DNA from: Pyxicephalus adspersus
Taxonomy: Eukaryota; Chordata; Amphibia; Anura; Pyxicephalidae
DNA length: 64,000 nt
NCBI RefSeq assembly: GCF_032062135.1
Contig: NC_092868.1
Span: forward strand, 50,801,053-50,865,052
Reading direction: 5' to 3'
Position numbers and translations under genes: made by a program. Of this stretch, positions 33,080-43,852 are shown one piece after another. The notes beneath the pieces are model-generated. The model saw nothing but the letters and a program-made list of their open reading frames with translations, did not search any database and was not told the DNA's origin. Within the stretch, counting starts at the first letter, position 1, and every line of letters starts with the position of its first letter.

Positions 33080-33252
33080 CCCCACCTCCTAGATTGTAAG
33101 CTCTTCGGAGTCCTCTCCTCCTCATGTGTCACTGTCTGTATCTGTCTCTAATTTGCAACCCCTATTTAATGTACAGTGCTGTGTATTAGGTTGATGCTAT
33201 AAAAAACCTTTTTTTATTATTACTATGATTATTATTATTAATAATAATAATA
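33080..33252 (+). mobile_element. LINE 3' tail fragment (L2-like) with ATT/TAA end
   Basis: AGATTGTAAGCTCTTCGGAG, CCTCTCCTCCTCATGTGTCA, ACTGTCTGTATCTGTCTC and TACAGTGCTGTGTATTAGG parallel the fragment at 18717. It is followed by an ATTATT/TAATAA microsatellite. Confidence 0.75.
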
Positions 33253-33659
33253 TTACCTAAGCTCTCTGCTAGGAAGCTACGTATTAAGGAACCAGCACCC
33301 AGTGGGATGTTCATTGTTCGTGGCACAATAAAGATATACTAGGAAAAAAAGACAGTGGTGTGTCGGCCTAGCCTCATTTGAAGTGAGTGAGGCCTGCTCA
33401 GTTGCCTAGCGCCTAGTTTGGGCCTGTTAACCTGTGGCTTGGCCTGTTGACCTGTGAAGGTCTCCTGGATCAACCTGTACTGCCGTATTGCACTGGAGGA
33501 CAGGTACATATATAAAGCTGAGCTTTGGGTGGCTTTAAAGACAGAAATGAATGCAATTCTGTGTTTAAATGGCAGAAGGTTCTTTTGTGTACAAATATCA
33601 GCTGGACTTATTGTTTCAGTCAGATTTGTTTTTTCTTTCATCTAAGCACTTACTATTTT
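33253..33659. other. intron with a small direct duplication
   Basis: GGCCTGTTAACCTGTG is repeated as GGCCTGTTGACCTGTG 20 bases later (33422-33457). Frames on both strands here lack domains. Confidence 0.4.
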
Positions 33660-34310
33660 TGTCACAAAACAAAGGCTCTGCTCAGCTCGGGGCTGGTATA
33701 ATCGCTATTATTTAGAAGTATTACATGTGTTTAGAGATTAAGGCCTATCACTCGCAGCCTTCCTACAGGTTAATCTTCTGTAGCATTTTTCTTCAAACAT
33801 GGGATGTATCCGTGAGAGGCGACTGGCTTTGAGGTCAGGCCACAATCCCATATGAATTGCTTTGTGAGATGTAAAATGGTTGCCCCTTCCAAGTTATTAA
33901 CCCTGTCACACTTCACGTACGTTGCTCCGTCTGGAGATTACCAGCGCTGTCTGTGGGCTGAAGGCCCGAAGTAACGCGTCCGCCTAGACGTAAGTCAACA
34001 TAGGCCGCAGTTGTTTCACCAGAGAAACCTTGGCTGCTAATTAACACGTTAAGGTATAATTACATCTATGGCTATCATTTATCAGAGGTGCCCGCCAGGG
34101 AAACCTTCTGCTTTGCCCCTTGCCCGTTTACTCTCATTCCCATCGGCATTGTCAAGCCTGGTAATAGGAGAGAAAAATAACCGGGCTGCTCTCAGGAGGA
34201 GGGGGAAATGCTGCCGGCCTGGTGCAATGAACAAATTCAACAAATTGCAGCAAATTGTAGGAATTATAGATCATTGAATGCCTCTGCCCCTGTTCTAAAG
34301 ACAAAGAATT
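33660..34310. promoter_or_regulatory. candidate conserved non-coding block
   Basis: The strongest-looking of these blocks: many CpGs (TCACTCGCAGCC, CTTCACGTACGTTGCTCCG, AGTAACGCGTCCGCC, TAGACGTAAGTC, AACACGTTAAGG), a TTGTTTCACCAGAG segment, and GCTAATTAACACG, with no repeat structure. CpG retention in an otherwise depleted intron is consistent with selective constraint or low germline methylation. Confidence 0.35.
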
Positions 34311-34384
34311 AAAGGGTATCTAATATTAAAAAAAAAAAAGAAAGTATGTAGAAGGGTTAAAACTTGTGCAAGGTTACATTGTTG

Positions 34385-34860
34385 TTATTGGAGAGATTTC
34401 CTTTCACTTCCTGTCTTATAGACACAACAGGATATGAGTGAATCTCCAAGGTGAGGGAAATCCCCTCTTGGAGAGATGTCATTGGAACATGTGTTCCCAT
34501 TGGAAATTGGAAAGATTTCTGTTTACTTCCTGTCCTATAAACACATCAGGATATGAGTGAATCTCTAAGATGAGGGAAATCCCCTCTTAGAGAGCTGTCA
34601 ATGGAGCCATTGGTCCCACTGGAAAATGAGGTTTCTGTTCACTTCCTGTCCTATAGACGCAGCAGGATATGAGTAAATCTCTCCAAAGTGGGGGAAATCC
34701 CCTCTTAGTGAAATGTTACTGGAATATGTGTTTTCATTGAAAAATGAAAAAATTTCTGTTCACTTCTTGTCCTATAAACACAGCAGGATATGAGTGAATC
34801 TCTTCAAGGCGAGGGAAATCCCCTCTTAGAAAGATGTCACTGGAACATTTACATGTATTA
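34385..34860. repeat. tandem array of a ~118-bp unit, four copies
   Basis: GGATATGAGT starts at 34430, 34549, 34665 and 34787, a step of 116-122 bases. Each unit has CACTTCCTGTCCTATA, then GGATATGAGTGAATCTC, then GAGGGAAATCCCCTCTTAG and a GGAACATGTGTTCC-like stretch. Copies differ by substitutions and small indels. A related single fragment may lie at 6037-6085. Confidence 0.92.
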
Positions 34861-35115
34861 TTTTGATTCTACTTGACATTGTATAGTTTACCTTCTCTTT
34901 CTGTTCTGGTGGAAACCAAAATTTGGGATTTTTAGACAATGACCCCTATGACAAATGGTGTGAATATCCCCTGCAAGGGACACAGACTGCAGTAAGGGCC
35001 CTTTCATACTGCGCATTAAGGTTCACTATACCAAGGCTCATTCATTTTGATTGGATGGCAGCAGACCTGAAAGCACAGAAAGTTAGATATGATCTGAATC
35101 CGTAGAATAACATTA
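34861..35115. other. intron between repeats, nothing recognised
   Basis: Unique-looking sequence including GGGCCCTTTCATACTGCGC at 34997, a phrase I associate with amphibian interspersed repeats. Confidence 0.3.
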
Positions 35116-35119
35116 CCGA

Positions 35120-35205
35120 GGTCATCTAGTGGCAAAGAAAAGTACTGCAGGGGAAATCTTTAGATTGCCATTGAGTATTGCAGCAACATTTAGTTTTATT
35201 ATTTT
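35120..35205. repeat. ATCTAGTGGC dispersed repeat, copy 1
   Basis: GTCATCTAGTGGCAAAGAAA, GCAGGGGAAATCTTTAGATT and GTATTGCAGCAACAT are mirrored in the same order at 57010-57080. Confidence 0.65.
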
Positions 35206-36228
35206 ATCATTTAATACTCTTTTTTACCTTAATTTGCTGCTTTAAATAACTACAAAAATAAAAAGGAAGGGGGATGCTCCTCCATAATGTACATGGATGG
35301 TAATGGAGTGTACACAATTTGTACTGTCCACCAGAGAATAGCAGACAGACCAAACTTTTCACTTTCCCAGATTTAGTGCTGCCAATCTAACAAGTCCTCT
35401 TGCAGTCAAATATATCTCACAGGCCAGCATGACTCAAAGCTAATATTTCAGTTCTGGATTGGTGCTGGCAAATTGAATGATCTCACATCTTCTATTACCT
35501 GCTACGTCAGTTCACATGAACCTGATTAATTATTTATGTACAAAGGTTGTTAAATAAATTTTGAGATTTAAAATGATTTCTGAAGGATTTTAGTCTACTA
35601 TTATATTCTGTCAGCTTATTATATTATCCAAATTTTGCATTTGTAGCCTTGTGACTCCATCCTGGCATTGCGACACCTGGATATGCCCAATGTCACTGGT
35701 CTGTTATCCTTGGCATGCCATTGTCCAGGGGCCCCATCTTCTTTAGGGCTCCAAATGACAGAATGGCATAGGGGTTCAAGGAGCAGGAGGCCTGTGCATT
35801 CAGGGCCCTACTTCAAATGTAGGGCCCCAGTTTTTCAAAAACCCTCCTAGCTTTCTGTCTGGCGAGGGAGAGAAGTCATTTTGACGTAATCTGTTCCCTG
35901 CTGAACACTGAAGCATCTAGCGTCCCAGATTACTCGACTAGCGATTTCAGCATTCCCAGTGTTTGTCCCATTTGTTAATTAGAGCCTGCATTTTTTAATT
36001 AGCTATCACCTGGATTTGTCTGTCGCTTAGGGGGATTTATTTTAATTTTAATATAGGAAAAAAACATCTCTTGGAGTATTTTTTATAGCATGCAGGCTGC
36101 TGCTTTCAAACATTGACCTTATTATCCATCCCCCATAATCAACTCATTTAGCCACCGATTTTATACTGATTTTATCACTTTATACTTGTAAGGACATACA
36201 TGCCTTTTTATTTTTATGGTATTGCAAC
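35206..36228. other. intron, last part possibly constrained
   Basis: No repeat recognised. Positions 35860-36180 contain TTAGCGTCCC-like and AATTAGCTATCACC segments and could be conserved. Confidence 0.3.
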
Positions 36229-36290
36229 AAAAAAAAAAAAAATATATATATATATATATATAATTTTTAAATTTTTAATTTTTTTTAAAT
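36229..36290. repeat. poly(A), (TA)n and AT-rich tract
   Basis: About 13 A residues, then about 10 TA units, then mixed T/A runs. Confidence 0.9.
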
Positions 36291-37184
36291 ATAGGAATAA
36301 ACACAGACTTACCTTTTTAAATGTTACTGATCATATTTAGTCCTATTTGGTCTGGAAAAACCATTGAAAATGCAAAAAATACCCTCCTTCCTTTGTGGAC
36401 CACCTTTGCTGTGATGACATTAGTTAGCAAATTTGTCATCCCTGCTCAATTCTCTATTGGGGACCCATGCAGATGGAAAGAGGGTAGGTGAGTGAGTGTT
36501 GTCACCCTACAACAGCAAATGTGTTATTGGCAGGTAAAAAAATCTCAAAAAAGAAAACTAATGCAGCTTCAATATCTAAGGACTGGCGAGCTGCATTGTA
36601 TTTCATTTTTATTTCATGGATTTAGATTTAGTCAAAAATGAGGCATAGAGGTTGGTGAGCATTTTGGCGTGACATTGTAAAGCACTGCGTCATCCTATGT
36701 AAATAATGACAAATAAAATGCGTATATTCTCAATGGCTAAACTGATGACGCCCTCATTACTAGACTAACCAATAAACCACAGATCAGATGCACTGTGAAC
36801 CAGATTTGATAGGAAAACATTTGTTCACCCCACTTGTCATCCTTTTTATCTTGTATTTTTTTCCCTCCCTTTGAAAAACCTTCCTCACTTCCTTCTGTTG
36901 CTTCTTGAAATTTCATGAAATAAAATTCAAGCCAGGCAGATACACACTATTTTAGGACTTTTGTCATTAAGAATGAAATGAGACAATTTACCCGTCCCAC
37001 GCTAAATTAATGGTCCAAATCGCAATTTGCTTAATTTATATGCAGATTTAAAAATTTTGAAAGCGTGCCAAGGCAGAGAGTGACAACAGCGCACATTTAT
37101 AGGCGATAACCTCTATCCCTCAAAATAGATGGCGCGTTCCGACTATCTCCTTTCCTTTCTTTTTTTTTTCCTCCTTCTCCTGTC
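36291..37184. other. intronic stretch, little recognised
   Basis: ACACAGACTTACCTTTTTAA (36300) and TTGGCAGGTAAAAAAATC (36529) are loosely inverted, so an aged MITE is possible. Positions 36940-37130 are CpG-bearing and repeat-poor. Confidence 0.25.
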
Positions 37185-37320
37185 TGATTGTAATCCCCTT
37201 GGAGCGCTGTCCTTTTTTTTTCCTGCAAGCGGTTTGTTAATATTTTTGTATGTTAATTGTTACTGTCTTTCACGCACAGGATATTTTACCACAGATTGGG
37301 CACTTTATAAATAAATGACG
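37185..37320 (+). mobile_element. possible LINE/SINE 3' tail fragment
   Basis: GATTGTAATCCCCTTGGAGC, then GGGCACTTTATAAATAAATG recall the start and end of the L2-like tails at 18.7 and 33.1 kb, but the middle does not align by eye. Confidence 0.4.
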
Positions 37321-37634
37321 GTAATGTGCTACATAGATAATTTCACGGATTTAAAGCACAATCCATTAATGACAGATTACTGTAATGATCCCGGGAAGTT
37401 GTTTAGCATTCATAAGATGTTTTAAAGGATAACACTAGCAAGTTATAAAAATGGGTAAATTTTTAGGTGATTTTCTGTTTTTCTGAGGTTCTTCAGCAAT
37501 AATTTTACTTAAAACAAGCCCACACTGACCTCTAACTGCAGGCACTGTGAAGTAATTAATCTTCAAAGTTTGCAGTAGAAACACTTTTTCACTTACTTCT
37601 ACCCCTGATTTCCAATGTTCAGCAGTTAGCATCT

Positions 37635-37830
37635 CTGCTTTTTCTTCTCCCCCTACTCAGTAGAGATTTTGCAGTTCAGTTCTCTCTTCTTCCCCCTCCC
37701 TGACTCCGCAGCTTATCCCATCCCTCTCTCCATTTGATCCAGCAGCTCAGCTCCCTTTATTCCCCCTCCCAGTAGTAACTCAGCAGCTAAGCATACCCCA
37801 CTCCTCCTTGCTGGCAGAGACTTTGCTGCC
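37635..37830. repeat. pyrimidine-rich degenerate repeat, ~37-bp step
   Basis: CCCCCT/GCAG pairs recur (GCAGTTCAGT 37671, GCAGCTTATC 37709, GCAGCTCAGC 37742, GCAGCTAAGC 37782). The copies are poorly conserved. Confidence 0.45.
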
Positions 37831-39140
37831 TGACTTTCTAATCTCTAAAGAGCTTTGAGCTGGGAACACAGAACAGGTGCAAAGCCAGAAGGGACACAGC
37901 AGAATGCTTAGATCACACTTAAGGGACTTTAATGTAGGACAAACTACTCCATAGTACATGATGCTACTGAGGTGAATGCTTGTTTTAGGTTTATGGTGGT
38001 ATAATCATTTGAATGTCCAAAGCATAAGGGTGGCTTGCATACCAATTTTAAAAAGACACAGAAGAGGACTTCTTGGCCAATAACCTTTTTAGCAGGCAAT
38101 TTCTATAGCATTTTTTTATAAATTAAAGTTTCTTTTAACTAGAACACACAGCAGTTTCATTTTTCGACTACAGGTTATTTTTCAAGTAGTAAACCATGTG
38201 AGCTCCCCTAAGCTTTTTGAGATAGTCACCATATGGAGATCCTGGAATTGTGGATGTCCCAAGTGATACCATCCTTGCAGAAAGGTTTCCTTCTTAATGA
38301 AAATGGATATACTGAAGAGGTCAAAGCATAAAGGGGGTTATTGATCTGCGGAGAGAGCCAATTGTTGTTCACCGGCGTCAGGAGGCCCTGAGATTTGGCT
38401 GACAGAGCGTTTGCTCCTTTGTCTAGCTTGGTACATATGTATGATGGGAATGAGTCGGCAGACTGTTTTGAGTCTTTCATTCAAAACGCTCTAATTTTAG
38501 TAGTCTTCTGAGACAGCAACACAAAATTGTTTGCCCTTTCATAATAGAAAGTGAAAGTCCAGGCCTCTGGAGCCAGTTTAATTTCATTCATGAAGCTTTC
38601 TTTTAAAGGAAAAAAATGACATTTAATCCATTTATTTCTAGTCTGTTGTGGGTCGTGGTTTTGGCTTACTGAGATGGGTTGACACTTGCCTTTTGGGAAA
38701 CTACCTAATTTTATGGATAACAATACACCTTAACGCTAGCTGTCCCCCTCACCCTCTCGATGTAATAGATAATCCTCTTTAAAAGACCACAGATCTATGG
38801 GCTACTTGAACCGGGAGCTGGGTGGTGCTGCAGTTCTCTTTTAAACCAGCAGGGCAACATGGTGCTGGCTATCTTGTCTATTTTGTTATCGTGCCGGAAG
38901 ACACCTTTCTGTTAGTTATTATGACCACCTAAATTGCTTTTCATATCCCTATCATTTGTTTCCATAAGTTCTATTAACTTTATCTTAATTTATTAACCTT
39001 TTCCATCAGTTACTATGGGGGAAAAGACACACAACCACAGTACTGTGTGGCCCTACTGCCTTGGTTGAGAACCAGAATTCTACAAAGAATAGGCTACATT
39101 TTCAGGTCTAGGTAGTTGTCTGATCTAAGGCTTGCAGAGG
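37831..39140. other. intronic stretch, nothing recognised
   Basis: Two minus-strand frames at 38226-38480 and 38481-38723 carry no domain. Some CpG-bearing sequence lies near 38360-38410. Confidence 0.4.
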
Positions 39141-39215
39141 GTGTGCGTATGTCTATGTGTGTGTATATATATAAATATAGATATATATAGTTAGTGGGAA
39201 TTAGTTTGACAAATG

Positions 39216-40101
39216 GTAGGCAACCAGCAGGACTGAATTCCAAATCAGGGTTTTATTAAAAAAAAAACAACAACAAAAGTGTCCCAAGAGGAAGGCTTAA
39301 TGTCAGCCAGTTAAAAATCAAACACACAAGCACTTATCTTCAGCTGCCCCGTGTCTATAACAGTCCATTTTCAAATAGGCAGAAATACTAAAGTCACCTT
39401 GTCTGTAGAGTCTTGTCTCTCTCCCTCTTCCTGTAGTCTTGTCTCTCTCTCTCTTTCTCAGGAACACTGTGAAGCTGCATGCCCTCAAGCCCTCTCCATT
39501 AGGGTCTTTTTCCCTACCTCACACAGAGCACCTGTCTGTGTCTCCAAGCAGGGCTCCCTCACACAGAACACCTGTCTGTGTCTCCAGCACAGCCCTCACA
39601 CAGAGCACCTGTCTGTGTCTCCAGCACAGCCCTCACACAGAGCACCTGTCTGTGTCTCTCAGCAGAGCTCCCTCACACAGAGCTCCTGTCTGTGTCTCTT
39701 CAGCCGAGCTCCCTAACACAGACCACCTGTCTGTGTCTCCAGCACAGCCCTCACACAGAGCACCTGTCTGTGTCTCCAGCACAGCCCTCACACAGAGCAC
39801 CTGTCTGTGTCTCCAGCACAGCCCTCAAACAGACCACCTGTCTGTGTCTCCAGCACAGCCCTCACACAGACCACCTGTCTGTGTCTCCAGCACAGCCCTC
39901 ACACAGACCACCTGTCTGTGTCTCCTGCACATCACATCCACTGACTGAACTCCTGACTCTATGTTATATCTCCACCCTCAGAGCTTCCTCATCAATTATC
40001 TCCCAGTTGAGAGTCCTCCACCTGCCCCTGCCCCTTTACACAGGAGCGGGATCCTGTGCAAATCTTTCTGCTCTCTAGTACCTTTTCTGCTGGTTGCCTA
40101 C
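39216..40101. mobile_element. possible DNA element bounded by a 15-bp perfect inverted repeat
   Basis: GTAGGCAACCAGCAG at 39216-39230 is exactly inverted at 40087-40101 (CTGCTGGTTGCCTAC). TA-rich microsatellites lie outside both ends (39159-39190, 40108-40160). Between them are an A-rich run, pyrimidine runs, and the 37-bp minisatellite. No target duplication was found, so the boundaries may be somewhat outside the repeat. An LTR or an aged DNA transposon are both possible. Confidence 0.5.
39517..39931. repeat. 37-bp minisatellite, 11 copies
   Basis: CACCTGTCTGTGTCTCCAGC recurs at 37-base intervals (for example 39724, 39761, 39798 and 39835). The unit is CACACAGASCACCTGTCTGT followed by GTCTCCAGCACAGCCCT. 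Two units in the middle are slightly longer. The unit has no stop codon in any + frame, and 37 is not a multiple of three, which yields three long overlapping open frames of 121-169 codons. They are not genes. Confidence 0.95.
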
Positions 40102-40107
40102 AATATT

Positions 40108-40160
<53 letters not shown>
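40108..40160. repeat. (TA)n microsatellite
   Basis: About 22 uninterrupted TA units after TATATATACA. Confidence 0.95.
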
Positions 40161-40164
<4 letters not shown>

Positions 40165-40324
40165 ATTAAAGTATAACTCTAGGCAATACTGTTTTGGATT
40201 ACAGGGTTAAATCCTCCACATGTCCTCACATTTAATGTCCTAATTGAGATTCATTTGGAGATTCACTCTGGTGGTCCTCATGCCTACTGTCAATGAAAAA
40301 AAGAAAAAATCCGAACTTTTATAG

Positions 40325-40568
40325 CAGCCATTTTCAGCCAGGGTTCCCCAAGGTATTGCTAAGATTTCCCTGTGTACAATGCCACTTGGTAGAGCCAAGC
40401 AGGACACCAATGATTTTTTAAATGTCTGTAAAGGTCGTATTCTGTCCACCACTGCAAGTATTTTTTATTCTTCAACTAACCTCTGATGAATAAATATTAG
40501 CAGGGGTTCCCCAAGACCTAAAACACATTTTAAGGGTTCCCTTGGGGTAGAACATTTTAAAGAGGCTG
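40325..40568. mobile_element. hAT-type miniature element (family C)
   Basis: Begins CAGCCATTTTCAGCCAGGG and ends CATTTTAAAGAGGCTG, whose complement starts CAGCC. The interior mirrors GGTTCCCCAAGG near the left with GGTTCCCTTGGGG near the right. The flanking 8-mers TTTTATAG (40317-40324) and TTTTAGAG (40569-40576) match at seven of eight positions. It is 244 bp, non-coding. Confidence 0.8.
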
Positions 40569-40576
40569 TTTTAGAG

Positions 40577-42940
40577 TGTCTGCAGAACAAAAGGTAAGTA
40601 TAATTCTTCTCCTTTCTTTATGGACAACTCGCTAAGGTTGAATTCCCTCACCTTAGGAGATTTAGGAGAAAGTATCCGCATGAAAAGCCAGTCAAGTGTG
40701 TTGCAGATAGAAGTCTGCAGGTTCCCCTTTAACTTTCTAGTCCCAGCCTGAGAGTAAGTTATCTTTTTCTTTTATCTGTGGTTCAGCTTTAAGAATTAAA
40801 ACTAAATGAGTTTTTAGCAGTGCTCCAGTTACGTTACACTTCCTTTTTAAAACTAATATTTTATGGACCATTTCTTCAAGATGTAATTCTTTAAGCTGCA
40901 TTTGTTGCTTTAATGTTATAATATTATACCGATTCTGTAATAATATTTTGGAATTAGGTAGGTGTAGCCATCAGTGCAGATAATGTGGCCCCTTAAAGAT
41001 TTATTCTTATGTATTTAGCTATGTAATCTAGCATGTTGTTTCATTTGAGTATGACATGTCTGACCTAGAAGAGTTTTTCTGAACAAAATCGAGTTATACT
41101 TTAAGTGCAAAGTTGCTGAAATTGACTAGAGTGTTAAAAATAATATTTATTCAAAATATACAGTTAGTGCTCTCTATGGGAATCCTGTACAGGAAGGAGG
41201 CATATGGGAGATACAAAATTGATTTTGTGTCTGTTGTATGCACAGCTAACACTGTCTGTTTTGCTTCCTTTTGACCCAGTGCATTGTTTCCAAGTACTTT
41301 ACCCACTCAAAGCAGACAAGAGGCATACGATAATCAAATCACAGTGCCCCAAAGCAACGCTTTCCTTTTTTAAGAAACGTGTTCTGTACCAATTAACATA
41401 TGGAGCCTTGTAGGGTGATAATCACTGATAAGATGACTTGATAGGGTCACGCCACGTTGCGTGTGATTACTGTGTGCCTGTCATAATGCTCTCTCAGGAA
41501 TTTTGGGTTAATATAGAAATGATTTGTGGCGGTCCTGTGAAAAGCAGTAAAGCTTGACTCCCACTGGGGCCCCAAGAATAAAAAAATGGAGTGGCAGAGA
41601 GTGTCTGTGTCTGATTTCAGCTACCATCTTGTAACTGGCATTAGGAGAGAAGAATAAAGATACCTAAATGCTGAATTCTGCAGCCAGTACACTTCATTTT
41701 TGTATCAATATTGTACTTATCTAAAAGAGAATTTGAAGACATTTTCAGGTTGTTTCCTGGTTGTCATCCAGAACGAGCAGACAACCACTGAAACCAAAAG
41801 ACCTTTTTTGCTTGTCTGTTCTAGGTCAGAAGCCTCATAAGGTTCCTAGAAAAACATTCAATTTGTTTTTTGCTGTGCCGTGTTTAGCAAAACATCACCA
41901 ATTCAATTTCGTTGCTGTCTGTTGTTGGCACACTGTTAAGAAAACAGTGAATCCTAGAAGCATGCTTGGAATGGATTCTGCTCTGTATCCTGTATGTCAT
42001 TGAAGAGATAAATACTCTTTTGCAAATGCTGTGTTCTTCAGGATGAGTATTTTTCCAGGGTCCTCCTTACCTCCTGAGGCTAACTCATTTATTTGCTGAT
42101 GTTGTGACAGTGTTGAGATTCTGGTGAAGTGCATCAAGCTAAGAGTTTAAGTGATGATGTATTTGGCACTTTGTTCTCACCTGGGACAAGTGTGAAATCA
42201 CCTTGTTTACAAATCTTTACAGCTCCCAAAGGCTCATATTATGAGAAACCCCAACAGTATAAAAGACCTCAAATAATTCCAGTACAAGGTTATTCTGGAA
42301 CTACAACACCCACCCCAAAATGCACACACAGTTTTATTGGAAGCATGAACCAAGAGTTTTAATTCCCCTTTATTGCAATCATCTTCTGGTCTGTTACATT
42401 TTAGAAACTTTAACTTTTTATACACATAACTGTCTGCATTGACCACATGATCTCAGGTGAAGGTAAAGAATTAGCCAGTTTGAACTGTACTCTTCCGCCT
42501 AAACAGAGAATACATGAGCAAAGACTTTGCTCAAATCTGGAGCAGATCTTTTTCTGGGAAAGTTAATATTTCTTCTTTATATTTCATACTCTATTTATCC
42601 AACACTGCAAACCAATGTGGCTTTATGTGAACATCTGAGCAAAGGTCCACTTTAAATGTTGTCTAATGATGAATTCTTTTTAATAAAATGTTCTGGCTGT
42701 ATTTTTTATAGCAATTATCTATTTTAAACCCAATCTGGCAGCATTTTGTACATTTTGTATGCAGCTCCCCTCTCTTGACCAATTATGCCTATAAGCAATG
42801 TTGGGGCATTTTAACACTAAATTCATAAAAACAACAAAGCTGCCAAATAAAGCCCATACACTCATAGTGTTTTGTGTCTGATGACAATTAATCAAAATAC
42901 CAGGTGCTAATATAGCAGCCAAACCACTGGCAACACTTTA
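40577..42940. other. intronic stretch, nothing recognised
   Basis: AT-rich, with short frames lacking domains (41204-41413, 41761-42003, 42129-42362). No arrays or terminal repeats. Confidence 0.45.
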
Positions 42941-43230
42941 ATAGACAGCATTTGTTATGGTAATGTACAATTAGCTGGTAAATAGCACCTGTTTGAACAG
43001 TGTGATGAGGAAATCCCATTGGTATGCTTAATTAATATTTTGACGAGAATATATAATAATGATTTCTGATAGCTAATGCCTTCACTATCCTGCCGAGAAG
43101 CAATCTAATATTGCTCGCCCTGAATCCTCATTCTCTTTACCTCTTGATCTCCTGAAGCTGCAACAGGAGAAAATTGCTTATAAATTAGAAGATTGAGGCA
43201 ACAACGGACTGACTAATGAGCTTAAAGGCA
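42941..43230. promoter_or_regulatory. candidate conserved non-coding block
   Basis: Repeat-poor, with GTACAATTAGCTGG, TGCTTAATTAATATTTTGAC, and CCTGCCGAGAAGC followed by TTGCTCGCCCTG. Weak evidence. Confidence 0.2.
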
Positions 43231-43528
43231 CCATGCACAGTAGGACCAAAATTAACTTGCTGATATGATAAATTGGATGGTTTAATGATGGAAATATAAT
43301 ATGTGGAAAAAAATTCTAAAATAATGACCTTTGAAAAACAGGTTTTCCAGGACCAAATGTTTTTGTCAACATTATTTTTTCACTAAAATTTCCTATTCAA
43401 GGCATAATGGCCAGTCTTTGATGTGGACTGCTAACTCTTAGATTTGGGCTTTATTATGCAATAATGTAGAATGTACTATGAAGGGCAGAGTAGGTATTGG
43501 GGTATATTAAGCTTAGAACAGGTCATCA
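43231..43528. other. intron between features, nothing recognised
   Basis: AT-rich unique-looking sequence up to the hAT target duplication. Confidence 0.4.
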
Positions 43529-43536
43529 GTCTAAGG

Positions 43537-43844
43537 CAGGGGTCAGCAAACTTTTTTGGTTATTAGGCCATTTTTGGAAGTCAAGAAGGTCCGCCCCCAC
43601 CAGGAACACCCCTAAAGGGCAATGCATACGGAGGAGAGGGAATGTCCCCTTACCCCAGCGGCAGAAGTGTTAACGTCGGCTGTGGTAAAAAGGGAAGGGA
43701 GGAATAACAAGGAGGTTCCGGAGCTGCAGGTTGCCGACCCCTGCCGGCCGGGATTAGGCCAGATCGACCAGGGGGGCGTTAGGCCAGAACGGACGACTGA
43801 CTAGGTCGTATCTGGCCTAAAGGCTGGAAGTTTGCTGACCCCTG
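43537..43844. mobile_element. hAT MITE (family B), well preserved
   Basis: Perfect 8-bp target duplications GTCTAAGG lie at 43529-43536 and 43845-43852. The ends CAGGGGTCAGCAAACTTTTT and AAGTTTGCTGACCCCTG are inverted repeats perfect over 17 bases. Subterminal TTAGGCCATTTTTGGAAGTC and TATCTGGCCTAAAGGCTGG match the element at 24425-24931. At 308 bp it lacks the BED-finger region entirely. The better-preserved ends suggest a younger insertion. Confidence 0.96.
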
Positions 43845-43852
43845 GTCTAAGG

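Noticed and set aside
39351..40078. Three overlapping + strand open frames of 121-169 codons rich in Ser, Cys, His and Val
   Set aside because: They are translations of the 37-bp minisatellite, whose unit has no stop in any frame. No domain, signal or splice context.
42129..42362. Open frame with a Lys/Pro/Tyr-rich stretch that looked protein-like
   Set aside because: No match to any family I know. It includes a 'GGAACTACAACACCCACCCC' phrase typical of frog interspersed repeats.
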